A stretch of DNA of 64,000 bases from Herbaspirillum chlorophenolicum (GCF_001189955.1 NZ_LFLT01000019.1:36218-100217), one strand, 5' to 3'. Positions 40,132-50,147 are shown, counted from the first letter of the stretch. The notes: generated by a model from the letters alone, not told the origin. Translations and numbers: made by a program.

Positions 40132-40901
40132 CAGTGCGCTCCCTGCAGCTCGGCGCTGGTCGTACCCATATAGGCTTCCATCACCTGCGGGTTGCGCGAG
40201 ACTTCCGCATAGGTGCCTTCAGCCAACAGGGCGCCGCGCTGCAAAACGCTGATGCGGTCGCAGATGCCTGCGATCACGCTCATGTTGTGTTCCACCATCA
40301 GGATGGTGCGGCCGGCCGAAACTTTCTTGATCAGCGCAGTGACCCGGTCCACGTCTTCGTGCCCCATCCCCTGGGTCGGTTCGTCCAGCAGCATCAGCTC
40401 CGGTTCCATCGCCAGGGTGGTGGCGATCTCCAGCGCGCGCTTGCGGCCGTAAGGCAAATCCACGGTGGTGGTGTGCGCGAAATCGGTCAGGTCGACCTCG
40501 TCCAGCAATTCCATGGCGCGCGCGTCGAGCTGCTTCAGGCTCTCGCCGTTCTTCCAGAAATGGAAGGAAGTGCCGAGCTTGCGCTGCAAGCCGATGCGCA
40601 CATTTTCCAGCACACTCATGTGCGGGAACACGGCGGAAATCTGGAATGAACGGATGATGCCCTGGCGCGCGATCTGCGCCGGCGCTTCCGATGTGATGTC
40701 CTTCCCGTTGAACAGGATCTGGCCCGAAGTCGGCACCAGGAATTTGGTCAGCAGGTTGAAGCAGGTAGTCTTGCCGGCGCCGTTGGGGCCGATCAATGCA
40801 TGAATGTGGCCGCGCTCAATTTGCAGATTGACCGCGCTTACTGCCGTGAAACCCTTGAATTCCTTCGTCAGGTTCCTTGTCTCCAGAATGACGTCTGTCA
40901 T
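40131..40901 (-). CDS. livG: Branched-chain amino acid-type ABC ATPase, LivG family
   Basis: A 256-residue ATPase with a canonical Walker A, ALIGPNGAGKTTCFNLLTKFL. It also has RSFQISAVFPHMSVLENVRIGLQ as Q-loop region, LPYGRKRALEIATTLAMEPELMLLDEPTQGMG as signature and Walker B, and MVEHNMSVI. It is the first gene of the leftward operon livG-livF-binding protein-livH-livM. A candidate promoter lies at 41043-41071. Confidence 0.9.
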   Translation of the reverse strand: MTDVILETRNLTKEFKGFTAVSAVNLQIERGHIHALIGPNGAGKTTCFNLLTKFLVPTSGQILFNGKDITSEAPAQIARQGIIRSFQISAVFPHMSVLENVRIGLQRKLGTSFHFWKNGESLKQLDARAMELLDEVDLTDFAHTTTVDLPYGRKRALEIATTLAMEPELMLLDEPTQGMGHEDVDRVTALIKKVSAGRTILMVEHNMSVIAGICDRISVLQRGALLAEGTYAEVSRNPQVMEAYMGTTSAELQGAH

Positions 40902-41042
40902 AGTCTCATCTTTCCCTTTGATGCCCGTGCCGGTTTATCCGGTCATCGAGGCCTGCCCTGCTGCAAATCGCCCAACGCTTTTGGCATGAGAGACCGCGGT
41001 TCTTATCTGGCGAATTGAGAAGCTCTTTTTAATATTTGGCGC

Positions 41043-41071
41043 ATAGTAGCCGAGTAGTACCATTCCTACAA
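41043..41071 (-). promoter_or_regulatory. Candidate promoter of the liv operon
   Basis: On the minus strand TTGTAG, 17 bp, TACTAT, about 140 bp ahead of livG. The spacing is ideal and the boxes are moderate. The surrounding AT-rich sequence contrasts with the GC-rich flanks. Confidence 0.4.
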
Positions 41072-41114
41072 TACGTATAAGTACCGTATCGGCCAGCGCC
41101 TCAAAAATATTGTC

Positions 41115-42737
41115 TCACCCCCTGGAAAGCAGAGCTGATGCGACTTTCTCGGCGATCATCACCGTCGGCGAGTTGGTATTGCCGGATGTGATGGCAGGCA
41201 TCACGGATGCGTCTGCCACCATCAATCCGGACACCCCGCGCACACGGCATTGCGAGTCCACCACCGCCGCCGCATCGTCGGCGCGCCCCATGCTGCAAGT
41301 GCCCACAGGATGGAAAATCGTCGTGCCTACTTCACCCGCGGCACGATAGAGATCCTCTTCAGTCTGGTATTGCAAACCGGGCTTGAACTCCTGCGGCATG
41401 TACTTCGCCAGCGCCGGCGCGGCGGCGATGCGGCGCGTCAACTTAAGCGAATCGGCCGCCACCTTCAGGTCTTCCGGCGTGGACAGGTAATTGGTGGTGA
41501 TCTTCGGCGCCAGCGCATGGTCGGTGGAGGCGAGTCGCACATGGCCGCGCGAAGTCGGACGCAGGTTGCACACACTGGCGGTAAAGGCCGGGAAAGGATG
41601 CAGCGGATCGCCGAATTTTTCCAGCGACAGCGGCTGCACGTGATATTCCAGGTTGGCCCGGGCCTGCAACGGGTCGGACCGGGCAAAGGCGCCAAGTTGC
41701 GACGGCGCCATGGACATCGGTCCACTTTGCGTCAGCATGTATTCCAGGCCGATCTTCATCTTGCCGACAAGCGTGGATGCCATCGCATTGAGCGTCTTGG
41801 CCCCGCTGACCTTGAAGGCCGTGCGAATCTGCAGATGGTCCTGCAAGTTCTCGCCCACGCCTGGCAACGCATGCACTACCGGAATCTGGTGCTGCTGCAG
41901 GAGTTCGCCGTTGCCGATGCCCGACAGCTGCAGGATATGGGGCGATCCGATCGCCCCGGCCGACAGGATGGTTTCCTTCTTCGATTCGGCAAACCACTCG
42001 CTGCCTCCGCCGGTAAATTCCACACCGGTGCAGACCAGTCCATTCTCACCACGAGAGAATCGGAGTTTCTTCACATGCGAACCGGTCATAATGTCGAGGT
42101 TGCCGCTTTTCATCGCCGGCCGCAAAAACGCCTTCGATGCATTCCAGCGGATACCGCGTTTCTGGTTCACATCGAAATAGCCGCAACCTTCATTGTCGCC
42201 ACGGTTGAAATCGTCGACCTTGGGAATGCCGTTTTCGGCAGCCGCCTCGCGGAACGCATCGAGGATGTCCCATCTCAGGCGCTGCTTTTCCACTCGCCAT
42301 TCGCCCCCGGCGCCATGGAATTCATCGCTGCCGCGGTAGTAATCCTCGCTCTTCCGAAACAGCGGCAGCACATTGTCCCAGCGCCAGCTGTCATCGCCCG
42401 TCATGCGCGCCCACTCGTCGTAATCGCGCGCCTGTCCGCGCATGTAGATCATGCCGTTGATCGAGGAACTGCCGCCCAGCACCTTGCCCCGCGGGTAGAT
42501 CAGGCTGCGCCCGTTCAGCCCGGGATCGGCCTCGGTGCGAAACATCCAATCGGTGCGGGGATTGTTGATGCAATAGAGGTAGCCCACCGGGATGTGGATC
42601 CAGATGTAATCATCCTTGGCCCCTGCTTCCAGCAGCAGCACCTTCACGCCGGGTTGCTTGGAAAGGCGGTTGGCCAGCACGCAACCGGCTGTGCCGGCGC
42701 CGATGATGATGTAGTCGTATTGCCCTGCCGATTGCAT
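41115..42737 (-). CDS. GMC family FAD-dependent alcohol/choline dehydrogenase
   Basis: A 540-residue GMC oxidoreductase. The FAD motif is [20 protein letters not shown]. It has GMC signature 1 [26 protein letters not shown] and signature 2 [17 protein letters not shown], then the catalytic histidine region [13 protein letters not shown] and [14 protein letters not shown]. It oxidises an alcohol to an aldehyde; choline is only one of many possible substrates. It follows mmsA by 100 bp on the same strand, so the pair may convert an alcohol to an aldehyde and then to an acyl-CoA. Confidence 0.88.
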   Translation of the reverse strand: MQSAGQYDYIIIGAGTAGCVLANRLSKQPGVKVLLLEAGAKDDYIWIHIPVGYLYCINNPRTDWMFRTEADPGLNGRSLIYPRGKVLGGSSSINGMIYMRGQARDYDEWARMTGDDSWRWDNVLPLFRKSEDYYRGSDEFHGAGGEWRVEKQRLRWDILDAFREAAAENGIPKVDDFNRGDNEGCGYFDVNQKRGIRWNASKAFLRPAMKSGNLDIMTGSHVKKLRFSRGENGLVCTGVEFTGGGSEWFAESKKETILSAGAIGSPHILQLSGIGNGELLQQHQIPVVHALPGVGENLQDHLQIRTAFKVSGAKTLNAMASTLVGKMKIGLEYMLTQSGPMSMAPSQLGAFARSDPLQARANLEYHVQPLSLEKFGDPLHPFPAFTASVCNLRPTSRGHVRLASTDHALAPKITTNYLSTPEDLKVAADSLKLTRRIAAAPALAKYMPQEFKPGLQYQTEEDLYRAAGEVGTTIFHPVGTCSMGRADDAAAVVDSQCRVRGVSGLMVADASVMPAITSGNTNSPTVMIAEKVASALLSRG

Positions 42738-42837
42738 GGTGTCTCCGTTTTTTATTGGCCGTTCCGGCCGTTCTTATTCTTGCCTGCCGCCCCGGCCAAA
42801 GCCGGGACGACCATACCAAGATATCTTTACACGCAGA

Positions 42838-44349
42838 TTACTTCGCCACCGGCATCGTGAACTCGGCCCCCTTGCCGATGGTCGCCGACCAGCGCTGCAT
42901 GATGGACTTGTAACGCGTATAGAAGCGGATCCCCTCTTCGCCATAGGCATGCGTATCGCCGAACAGCGAGCGCTTCCAGCCGCCGAAGGAGTGCCATGCC
43001 ATCGGCACCGGAATCGGCACGTTGATGCCGACCATGCCCACCTGGATACGGCGCGAGAACTCATGCGCGGTATTGCCGTCGGCGGTGAATAGTGACACAC
43101 CATTGCCATACTCATGTGCATTAATCAGCTTCACCGCCTCGGCAAAGTCCGGCACACGCACCACGCACAGTACCGGGCCGAAGATTTCTTCCTGGTAGAT
43201 TTTCATGTCGGTGGTCACGTTGTCGAACAGCGTACCGCCGATGAAGAAGCCGTTTTCATGGCCCGGCACCTTCAAACCGCGGCCGTCCACCAGCAGCTTG
43301 GCGCCGGCATCGACACCGCTCTGGATATAGCCCTCGACCTTGGCCTTGTGGGCAGCGGTCACCAGCGGCCCCATCTCGGCATCGTCCTCCATGCCATTCT
43401 TGACCTTCAGAGCCTTCACACGCGGAATCAGCGCGTCCACCAGCTTGTCGGCCACACTGCCGACCGCCACCGCGACCGAAATCGCCATGCAACGCTCGCC
43501 GGCCGAACCGTAAGCCGCGCCTATCAGTGCGTCGACCGCCTGCTCAAGATTGGCGTCAGGCATCACCACCAGGTGGTTCTTGGCGCCGCCCAGCGCTTGC
43601 GCACGCAGCGGGAAGGTACCGGCGCGCTCGGTTGCCTTGCGATAGATATATTCGGCGATCGGCGTCGAGCCGACGAAAGACACCGCCTGCACCTCGGGAT
43701 GCTCCAGCAGCGCATCGACCGCGACCTTGTCGCCCTGGACCACGTTGAATACGCCATCAGGCAGGCCTGCACGCTTGAACAGCTCCGCCAGCATCAGCGA
43801 AGGCGACGGATCGCGTTCGGAAGGCTTCAGCACGAAGCTGTTGCCGGTAGCGATGGCGATCGGCGCCATCCACAGCGGCACCATCACCGGGAAGTTGAAC
43901 GGCGTGATGCCGGCGGTGACGCCCAGCGGCTGGCGCAGGTTCCAGTTGTCGATGCCGCCGCCGATGTTGTCGGTGAACTGGGTCTTGAGCAGTTGCGGAA
44001 TGCCGGTCGCGAATTCCACGATTTCCAATCCACGGGTCACCTCGCCCTTGGCATCCGAAAACACCTTGCCATGTTCCAGCGTGATCGCCTTGGCCAACGC
44101 ATCGTGGTTCTGTTCGATCAGCTCCTTGAACTTGAACAGCACGCGTGCGCGCTTCAACGGCGCAGTCTCGGCCCAGGCCGGCGCCGCCGCGCTGGCAGCC
44201 GCCACCGCCGCATTGACTTCCTGCACCGATGCCAGCGACACCTTGGCCGCCACATCGCCGGTAGCCGGATTGAATACGTCCTGGCTGCGGCCGCTTTCCG
44301 ATCGCGCCAGCTTGCCGTTGATGAAATGGTCGATGTGCGGGATGCTCAT
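42838..44349 (-). CDS. mmsA: CoA-acylating methylmalonate-semialdehyde dehydrogenase
   Basis: A 503-residue aldehyde dehydrogenase of the MmsA class. Motifs include [54 protein letters not shown], the catalytic cysteine in [16 protein letters not shown], and the C-terminal [12 protein letters not shown]. The AKNH segment near [15 protein letters not shown] is characteristic of the CoA-dependent form. It converts methylmalonate or malonate semialdehyde to propionyl- or acetyl-CoA in valine, inositol or beta-alanine breakdown. It is divergent from a LysR gene (44586), its likely regulator. Confidence 0.92.
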   Translation of the reverse strand: MSIPHIDHFINGKLARSESGRSQDVFNPATGDVAAKVSLASVQEVNAAVAAASAAAPAWAETAPLKRARVLFKFKELIEQNHDALAKAITLEHGKVFSDAKGEVTRGLEIVEFATGIPQLLKTQFTDNIGGGIDNWNLRQPLGVTAGITPFNFPVMVPLWMAPIAIATGNSFVLKPSERDPSPSLMLAELFKRAGLPDGVFNVVQGDKVAVDALLEHPEVQAVSFVGSTPIAEYIYRKATERAGTFPLRAQALGGAKNHLVVMPDANLEQAVDALIGAAYGSAGERCMAISVAVAVGSVADKLVDALIPRVKALKVKNGMEDDAEMGPLVTAAHKAKVEGYIQSGVDAGAKLLVDGRGLKVPGHENGFFIGGTLFDNVTTDMKIYQEEIFGPVLCVVRVPDFAEAVKLINAHEYGNGVSLFTADGNTAHEFSRRIQVGMVGINVPIPVPMAWHSFGGWKRSLFGDTHAYGEEGIRFYTRYKSIMQRWSATIGKGAEFTMPVAK

Positions 44350-44507
44350 AAGTATTCCTTTGGTGATGGATATATCAATCCGGGCCGGATCTGTCTCCCG
44401 ATCCTGTTGGCCCGTGGTGGAAGTGCCGATGAAAGCTAAATTAGGCAGACGTTGGAAGAATATCGCGACAATTCGATCCTATCCAATGAGTTATTATCAA
44501 CAGAAAT

Positions 44508-44522
44508 ATAAGAACAACTTAT
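44508..44522. promoter_or_regulatory. LysR-type operator between mmsA and lysR
   Basis: ATAAG, AACAA, CTTAT is a 5-5-5 inverted repeat that contains the T-N11-A LysR box. A second inverted repeat, ACGTAC (44539-44544) and GTACGT (44553-44558), lies closer to the regulator. The two together resemble activation and repression sites of a LysR gene. Confidence 0.55.
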
Positions 44523-44585
44523 AAACCTATCATTTACGACGTACGCGACTTAGTACGTGAAAAGCGAAATTAACAAGAATTAGCG

Positions 44586-45470
44586 ATGGATATCATACAG
44601 TTACGCGCTTTTATCACAGTCGCCCGGGAAGGCAACCTGACCCGCGCCGCTGAAAAACTGCATGTCAGCCAACCCGCCGTCAGCCTGCAGATCAAATCGC
44701 TGCAGGAACAACTGGGCCTGGCCTTGTTCACCCGCACTGCCGCCGGCATGGTGCTGACGGCAGAAGGCAACAAACTGCTGCCATTGGCCGAACGCGTGCT
44801 GGCCGACCTGCAAGAGCTGCGTCGCCATGCGGCTGCCTTGCAGACCAGCGCCGACCACCTGTCCGGTTCGCTGGCCATCGGCACCATCCTCGATCCGGAA
44901 TTCATCCGCCTGGGCGCCTTCCTCAAGCTGCTGGTCGAACGCCACCCGCAGTTATCCACCAAGTTGTCCCATCACATGTCGGGCTCGGTCCTGAATGAAA
45001 TCCGGCACGGACGGCTGGATGTCGGTTTTTTCCTGGGCGACCCGGGCAAGGGTTTCCATGCCATGACGCTGACCCCTTTCACCTACAACGTGATTGCCCC
45101 GGCCGGCTGGAAAAGCCGGGTTTCCGGCAAAGGCTGGAAAGAACTGTCGCGCCTGCCCTGGATCTGGACACCGCCGGAGTCCGCCCATCACCGGCTGCTG
45201 AGCAAGGTATTCGCGCAACACAAGGTGCAACCGGACACCGTGGCCCTGGTCGACCAGGAGTCTTCCATGCTGGATCTGGTGAAATCGGGGGTAGGCCTGT
45301 CGCTGGCGCGGGAGTCGATTGCCCTCAGCCAGGCACATGCCCACGGTCTGGTCATCGCTGACGCAGTCGACCTGTCGACCGAACTGCGTTTCATCGCCTT
45401 GGAGAAACGTCAGAACGAAGATGCCATCAAGGCAGTATTTCAGGTGCTCCAGGAAATCTGGAAGTATTGA
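44586..45470 (+). CDS. LysR family regulator divergent from mmsA
   Basis: A 294-residue LysR-type regulator. The HTH is MDIIQLRAFITVAREGNLTRAAEKLHVSQPAVSLQIKSLQEQLGLALFTR, followed by an effector domain with LAIGTILDPEFIRLGAFLKLL, RLDVGFFLGD and MLDLVKSGVGLSLARES. It resembles CysB/CbbR-like regulators in length. The operator-like repeats at 44508-44558 and the divergent mmsA and GMC genes suggest it controls that pathway. Immediately downstream begins the first origin-like module. Confidence 0.87.
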   Translation: MDIIQLRAFITVAREGNLTRAAEKLHVSQPAVSLQIKSLQEQLGLALFTRTAAGMVLTAEGNKLLPLAERVLADLQELRRHAAALQTSADHLSGSLAIGTILDPEFIRLGAFLKLLVERHPQLSTKLSHHMSGSVLNEIRHGRLDVGFFLGDPGKGFHAMTLTPFTYNVIAPAGWKSRVSGKGWKELSRLPWIWTPPESAHHRLLSKVFAQHKVQPDTVALVDQESSMLDLVKSGVGLSLARESIALSQAHAHGLVIADAVDLSTELRFIALEKRQNEDAIKAVFQVLQEIWKY

Positions 45471-45632
45471 ATTTTCGTTCGACTACCGCTTGCGGGTCTT
45501 GAACCAGCAAGCGGCTCCCTTTTATCCCTCCCCCTTGCCGAACAAAAACACTGGATGTCACCTCCGGTGCTTGTTGAGTACGCCGTCGTTGTTGAATTCT
45601 TCCTTTGAATTGTTTTTGTGGCGCTTTTTCAG

Positions 45633-45884
45633 GTTATCCCCGCAATTCCGCTTTTCTGTTTTTTAAATTAAAAGTTTATATATAAAGATAGTAGTAATAG
45701 TTAACGCAGGACTTTTCTGTGGATAAGCTTGTTTACCTGAATTGAATCAGCAATTTACGTCTTGGATAAACGCTTGGTAAGCTTCTGCATAGCTCAAGAA
45801 CAAATATTGGATAAATTTTCGCTTTTGGATAATTCCCAGAGATATTCCCAATTCGCGCAGCAGATATGCAGAGACTTATCCACA
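45633..45884. other. Origin-like module A: AT-rich tract plus DnaA boxes
   Basis: The gene-free stretch 45471-45956 holds this module. An AT-rich tract at 45657-45706 is followed by DnaA boxes. A perfect TGTGGATAA lies at 45718-45726; TTGGATAA variants lie at 45762, 45807-45814 and 45825-45832; a perfect TTATCCACA lies at 45876-45884. A TTATCCCCG variant is at 45634. The layout (unwinding tract, then boxes facing in from both ends) is that of a bacterial oriC. Module B at 46370-46620 repeats it. Confidence 0.7.
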
Positions 45885-45956
45885 GGCGCCTGAAATGAAT
45901 GACCAAAAGCATCGATAAGCCGTCATTACGCCATCGCATCGAACATCCATCGTCAC

Positions 45957-46259
45957 ATGCCACCTGCTCAGCCCCATTCCATTGATATCCAGCCAGTCGG
46001 CCTGCGTTTTGAACAGCGTCCAGGACTATCGCTGCTGCAATCGGCCTTGGCCCAATTCATCCGCCTTCCCAATTCCTGCCGTAACGGCACTTGCCGTACT
46101 TGCATGTGCAAACTGAAGTCCGGCACGGTAAGTTACCAAATCGAATGGCCGGGGCTGACCAAAGAAGAAAAAGAAGAGGGCTGGATCCTTCCTTGCGTAG
46201 CTGAAGCGCAATCCGACCTGGTGTTGGAGGTACCCCTTGCGATCGACCTGGAAGGATGA
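45957..46259 (+). CDS. Small 2Fe-2S ferredoxin-like protein
   Basis: A 100-residue protein with a plant-type ferredoxin cluster motif: NSCRNGTCRTCMCKLKSG, with a final cysteine in LPCVAEAQSDLVLEV. This is C-x4-C-x2-C plus a distal Cys. It would carry electrons to an oxygenase or reductase not identifiable here. An extra cysteine (CMC) is present. It has no gene partner: it lies alone between the two origin-like modules and is read opposite to the neighbouring asmA gene. Confidence 0.82.
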   Translation: MPPAQPHSIDIQPVGLRFEQRPGLSLLQSALAQFIRLPNSCRNGTCRTCMCKLKSGTVSYQIEWPGLTKEEKEEGWILPCVAEAQSDLVLEVPLAIDLEG

Positions 46260-46369
46260 GCTGAGCGCGTTCTGTTCGATCCATCAGGAAATCCTGTTTT
46301 TCACATGGATGGAAATATCGCTTTGGTCAGATGAGTGAATTCAGGAGGGGTTGGGATGTTGGGGATGGT

Positions 46370-46620
46370 GTTTTTCCCGGAATTCGGGTTTTCTGCTCTT
46401 TTGAATAAGTCTATATATATAAATAGTAGGTAATAGTTAACACAGGCCCTTTTCTGTGGATAACCCGGTTTACCGGAAAAAAATCATGGGGTTGCGAAAA
46501 GTATAAACACTTGGCAAGGCGTGTATGGCCGAAGGACAGTTCTTGGATAAAAAATCGGCCGTGAATAACTTCCCTAGTTTTCCCCAATCCATGAAAAAGT
46601 TATCCAGACCTTTATCCACA
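46370..46620. other. Origin-like module B: AT-rich tract plus DnaA boxes
   Basis: The gene-free stretch 46260-46873 holds this module. It has an AT-rich tract (46391-46440, including CTATATATATAAATAG), a perfect TGTGGATAA at 46455-46463, TTGGATAA at 46543-46550, GTGAATAA at 46561-46568, TTATCCAGA at 46600-46608 and a perfect TTATCCACA at 46612-46620. TGTGGAAAA at 46636 is a weaker box. Box positions match those of module A with a constant offset of 736-737 bp. Confidence 0.7.
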
Positions 46621-46803
46621 GGTTGAGCTGCTTCCTGTGGAAAACGTGAGCCGAATGGCAATTTTCAGTAATTCCGCATTTTTTGCTGTTTCAAGCCCGT
46701 TTCAATCGGATTTCCAGGGGCGATAGGCCGTTTCGAAAGCATTTTTGGATGGTTTGGGCTTCCCCAATAACCTGCCCAAATACTGACGGCTGGAAAAGAA
46801 CCG

Positions 46804-46841
46804 CCAAAAAAGACAAAGGCCGGGAGAGTTATCCCCCGGCC
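46804..46841 (-). terminator. Intrinsic terminator after asmA
   Basis: On the minus strand GGCCGGG, an 11-base loop region, CCCGGCC, then TTTGTCTTTTTT. It lies between asmA and origin-like module B. Confidence 0.8.
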
Positions 46842-46873
46842 AACGATGTTAAAAAATCAAATTTCTTCTATGC

Positions 46874-48916
46874 CTATTTTTTAGGCGAAACTTTCCTGGC
46901 ACTGGTTTTTCCCGCTGGCGGCGCTTGCGGCTGCTTTTTCACTTCCTCCAGCAGATTGGCACAATCGGCCTTTTGTTCGCCATCCACGTTGATCAGCGGC
47001 AAGATGGCGGTCACCGGCGCCAGCAAGCCCAGCGCCAGCGCTCCGCCGGCCCGCAGCGCCAATACCGCCTTATTCACGCCGACATCCGGATTCTTGAACG
47101 TGCCCGATACGTACAGCGGCGAACGCAGCGAGATAATGCGCAGGCCCTTGCTCTTGGGATGGATGGTCAGGTCCAGTTTTTCCTGTTTCATGTCCACCGT
47201 GCCGTCGGCGCTGATCAGCGCATCTTCGGTATCCAGCACGAAAGTACGGATATCCATCACCCCATTGCTGACCGGAAAATCGCCGGCCAGGCAATTGAGC
47301 TTCACCTCCTTATCGCCGAACAGCTTGCTGATGACGATATTGCCCACATTCAGGCCAGCCGCTTCCAGCAGGAATTTGCTGATGGCGCCCTGGTTGACCA
47401 GGGTCTTGACCTCGCCATTGGCCGAACCCAGCATCGCCGCCACCGAATTGCCGGTCGCACTCAACTTGGCATCGCCGTTGATTTCGCCAAAGCTGGTTTT
47501 GGACGCGTCCAGTTCCGGATACAGCTTCTGGATCTTGATGCGACGCGCCGACAAGCTCATATCGGACTTCATCTGTTTATCCTGGCCATCGAGGCGGATG
47601 GTCGAACTCAGGTTGCCGCCGGCCACGCCAAAGCTCAGCGGATCCAGCGTCAACACCTTGTCCTTGAGAACCAGGTGCGCTTGCAGGTCACTGATCGGCA
47701 GGTCCTTTTGCTTGACGATACGTTTGCCGGTCAGTTTGACGTCGGCGTCCAGCGTGCCCCAGGCATCGGTGCTGAACTGCTTGACCGGCAGCACCTTGCC
47801 CGCCGGCTGGCGTTCCTGTGCGCCGCGCTGCATTTTTTCCTCATTGGAGTCGGCCCCGATCAGCGGCGCCAGATCCTCGAAACGCAGCAAGTTGGAAGTG
47901 ATGGCGCCGTCCAGCCGCGGACGTGGACCGCTGGTGTTGTAAGACAGCGTGCCTCCCACATCGCTGCTGCCGACCTTGCCGGTGAATTCTTCATAGCGCC
48001 ATTCGCTGTGGGTGGCGTCGATCTTGCCGAGCAGATGTCCTTCGGTGGCGAAGGGCGGCGTTTCCGGCAGCAAGATCCCGGTCAGCGGATACAGGTTGCC
48101 CATGCTGGCGCCCGAGACCGACAGGCGCAGATCCAGCGCCGCCAGCTGGGCCGGTTTGGTCAGCGTGCCGCGCACGCCGATGGCGGTCTTGCCTACCTTC
48201 ACGCTGGCTTGCAATGGATATGGCTGTTGCCGATTCTGCAGCGAGAGCACGCCGCCGGCACGGCCGTCACCTGAGACCGGTGCGCCGTTGAAGCTGCCCT
48301 TCAATTTCCAGCCCAGGCCGTAGACCTTTTCCTTGTCGGGGTCGAGGGTGTCGATCTCGGCCTTGATGTCGATTTTCTGGATGGCGTCATCCAGTTTGAA
48401 TGTGCCCTGGCGCAGGATCAGCCGCCCCAGTTTCAGGTTCCACTCGGAAGGTCCGCTATCGCTGCTCTTGAAGGTCCAGTTGTTGGCGTTGTCCTTGTTG
48501 CGCAGGAGTGCGAGGTCGGGATTGTGGATTTCCAGCGTCGGCACCGAGATGTCATGCACCAGCAGCGGCACCGGGTTGAGCGTAAAAGTGACCTGCTTGA
48601 TCGTGGCCATCTTGCCGGACTGGCTGAAGGCATCGGGATTGGCCAGCGTGATGTCTTGCGCCTGCAGCCGCGGCCAAGGCACCCAGCTCGACCATCCGGA
48701 TTGCGATGGCGCGGTTTCTCCGGCGCGTTGCCATTGCAGCGAGAGGTCGCCGTTGATGGCGAATTCGCGTCCGATCGATTCGGATACGCGCTGGTTGATC
48801 CAGGGCTTGGCCCGGTTCCAGTCGAAGGTGAGGAGGAAGATCACCGCGGCAGCGATGACGATGAAAAGGCTGGCGACGAGCCACAGGATTATTTTTCGGA
48901 TACGCGGCATTGGCAT
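46874..48916 (-). CDS. AsmA family envelope protein
   Basis: A 680-residue protein with one N-terminal membrane anchor (KIILWLVASLFIVIAAAVIFLL). A long beta-rich periplasmic part carries the AsmA patterns RVSESIGREFAINGDLSL, LQAQDITLANPDAF and VPTLEIHNPDLALLRNKDNANNWTF. At the C-terminus are the conserved IVISKLFGDKEVKLNCLAGDFPVSNGVMDIRTFVLDTEDALISADGTVDM and LRSPLYVSGTFKNPDVG segments. AsmA-like proteins are thought to bridge the envelope and help lipid transport and outer-membrane assembly. An upstream ATG at 48946 lacks a ribosome-binding site; the ATG at 48916 follows GGGA and starts just before the anchor. Confidence 0.87.
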   Translation of the reverse strand: MPMPRIRKIILWLVASLFIVIAAAVIFLLTFDWNRAKPWINQRVSESIGREFAINGDLSLQWQRAGETAPSQSGWSSWVPWPRLQAQDITLANPDAFSQSGKMATIKQVTFTLNPVPLLVHDISVPTLEIHNPDLALLRNKDNANNWTFKSSDSGPSEWNLKLGRLILRQGTFKLDDAIQKIDIKAEIDTLDPDKEKVYGLGWKLKGSFNGAPVSGDGRAGGVLSLQNRQQPYPLQASVKVGKTAIGVRGTLTKPAQLAALDLRLSVSGASMGNLYPLTGILLPETPPFATEGHLLGKIDATHSEWRYEEFTGKVGSSDVGGTLSYNTSGPRPRLDGAITSNLLRFEDLAPLIGADSNEEKMQRGAQERQPAGKVLPVKQFSTDAWGTLDADVKLTGKRIVKQKDLPISDLQAHLVLKDKVLTLDPLSFGVAGGNLSSTIRLDGQDKQMKSDMSLSARRIKIQKLYPELDASKTSFGEINGDAKLSATGNSVAAMLGSANGEVKTLVNQGAISKFLLEAAGLNVGNIVISKLFGDKEVKLNCLAGDFPVSNGVMDIRTFVLDTEDALISADGTVDMKQEKLDLTIHPKSKGLRIISLRSPLYVSGTFKNPDVGVNKAVLALRAGGALALGLLAPVTAILPLINVDGEQKADCANLLEEVKKQPQAPPAGKTSARKVSPKK

Positions 48917-49057
48917 GGTTGTTCCCGTGAGGGTTTTGATCAACATGCGCCGATGCGACGGTCTCCGGAGATGTCCGGTACAGGCGATCCCGGCAGCCGC
49001 CTGTCTCCTGGGCAGCCGCGGGGTTCCAACGGGATTCTTATACCTGCATGCGCCGCA

Positions 49058-50017
49058 TCAGCGCTTCATGTTGATACGACCGAATTCGTCATGAGTCGTT
49101 GCACTCAAGTGCGCGCGCAGCCATTTGTGCGCCGGATTGCGCGCATCGCGCTCGTGCCACAGCATATCGACGTGTTCTTCCGGCGTCTGGAATGGCAGTT
49201 CCTTGACCACCAGCACTTCGGCCATGCCGGTGGCGGCCACCAGGTGGCGCGGCAGCACCGTCAGCAATTCCGAACTGGCAACGATGCGCCCGGCCGTGAA
49301 GAACTGGTTCACCGTCAGCAGGATCTTGCGCTCGCGGTTCATGCCGGCCAGCACGTCGTCGATCACCGCATGCGGCTTGCCCGACAGGCTCACCAGCAGG
49401 TGGTCGGCCGCGCAGTAGGTGTCCAGCGTCAGCGGCTGGCCCGCCAGCGGATGGTTCTTGTGCATCACGCACACGTATTGGCCGGTGTACAGCCGGGCAT
49501 GGCTGATCTGGCTCTTGGCCATGCCTTGGCCATCGGCCAGTTGCGCCGTCACGCCGGGGAAAAAGCCGACCGCGAGATCAATGTCGCCGCGCAGCAGCAT
49601 GGCGCGCGGGTCGCGGGTGGTCAGCGGCATCATGCGGATCTTGATGCGCGGCGCGTCGCGCATGATGGTGCGCACCAGCGACGGCAGCCACAGCGCCGCG
49701 GTCGCGTCCACCATCGCCATGCGGAAGGTATTCTGGGCCCGCGAGATATCGAAGCTTTCCGGCGCGATCACCGCTTCCAGCTCGGACAGCGCCCGGCGCA
49801 CGGTCGGCCACAGTTCTTCGGCGCGCGGCGTCGGCTTCACGCCATGGGCGGTGCGGATCACCAGGTCGTCGTTCAGGGTATCGCGCAGCCGCCGTAGCGC
49901 ATTGGAGACAGCCGGCTGGGTCATGGCCAACAAGTTGGCCGCGCGCGTCAGATTCTGCTCCGTCATGACTGCATCGAATACGCGCAGCAGGTTCAGGTCC
50001 AGGGTCAGGAAGCTCAT
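49058..50017 (-). CDS. LysR family regulator, NodD/LeuO-like branch
   Basis: A 319-residue regulator. The start LDLNLLRVFDAVMTEQNLTRAANLLAMTQPAVSNALRRLRDTLNDDLVIRTAHGVKPTPRAEEL is the form typical of the LeuO/NodD branch. The effector domain shows FRMAMVDATAALWLPSLV and GDIDLAVGFFPG. Its target is unknown. It is divergent from the small-protein gene at 50174, whose promoter lies in the shared 156 bp. Confidence 0.87.
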   Translation of the reverse strand: MSFLTLDLNLLRVFDAVMTEQNLTRAANLLAMTQPAVSNALRRLRDTLNDDLVIRTAHGVKPTPRAEELWPTVRRALSELEAVIAPESFDISRAQNTFRMAMVDATAALWLPSLVRTIMRDAPRIKIRMMPLTTRDPRAMLLRGDIDLAVGFFPGVTAQLADGQGMAKSQISHARLYTGQYVCVMHKNHPLAGQPLTLDTYCAADHLLVSLSGKPHAVIDDVLAGMNRERKILLTVNQFFTAGRIVASSELLTVLPRHLVAATGMAEVLVVKELPFQTPEEHVDMLWHERDARNPAHKWLRAHLSATTHDEFGRINMKR

Positions 50018-50106
50018 AGGGCGGGCCTTTGCGGCGGAAAGTGGATCGCGAATGAATTCAGGAAATCGCTATTCACGAATTATATAACTGATATCCGAAA
50101 AGGAAA

Positions 50107-50147
50107 TTGGTCAAATAAATACGAGTTCACTACACTGCAATGCAACA
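50107..50147 (+). promoter_or_regulatory. Promoter and TGC-N3-GCAA site of small-protein gene 1
   Basis: TTGGTC (50107-50112), 18 bp, TACACT (50131-50136), followed at once by GCAATGCAACA. The combined TGCAATGCAA is a TGC-N3-GCAA motif over the expected start point. The same 14 bases ACTGCAATGCAACA recur before the second small gene. Confidence 0.5.

Noticed and set aside
41101..41298. A 65-residue leftward open frame at the end of the GMC gene
   Set aside because: It lies in another frame of the GMC coding sequence and has no start signal.
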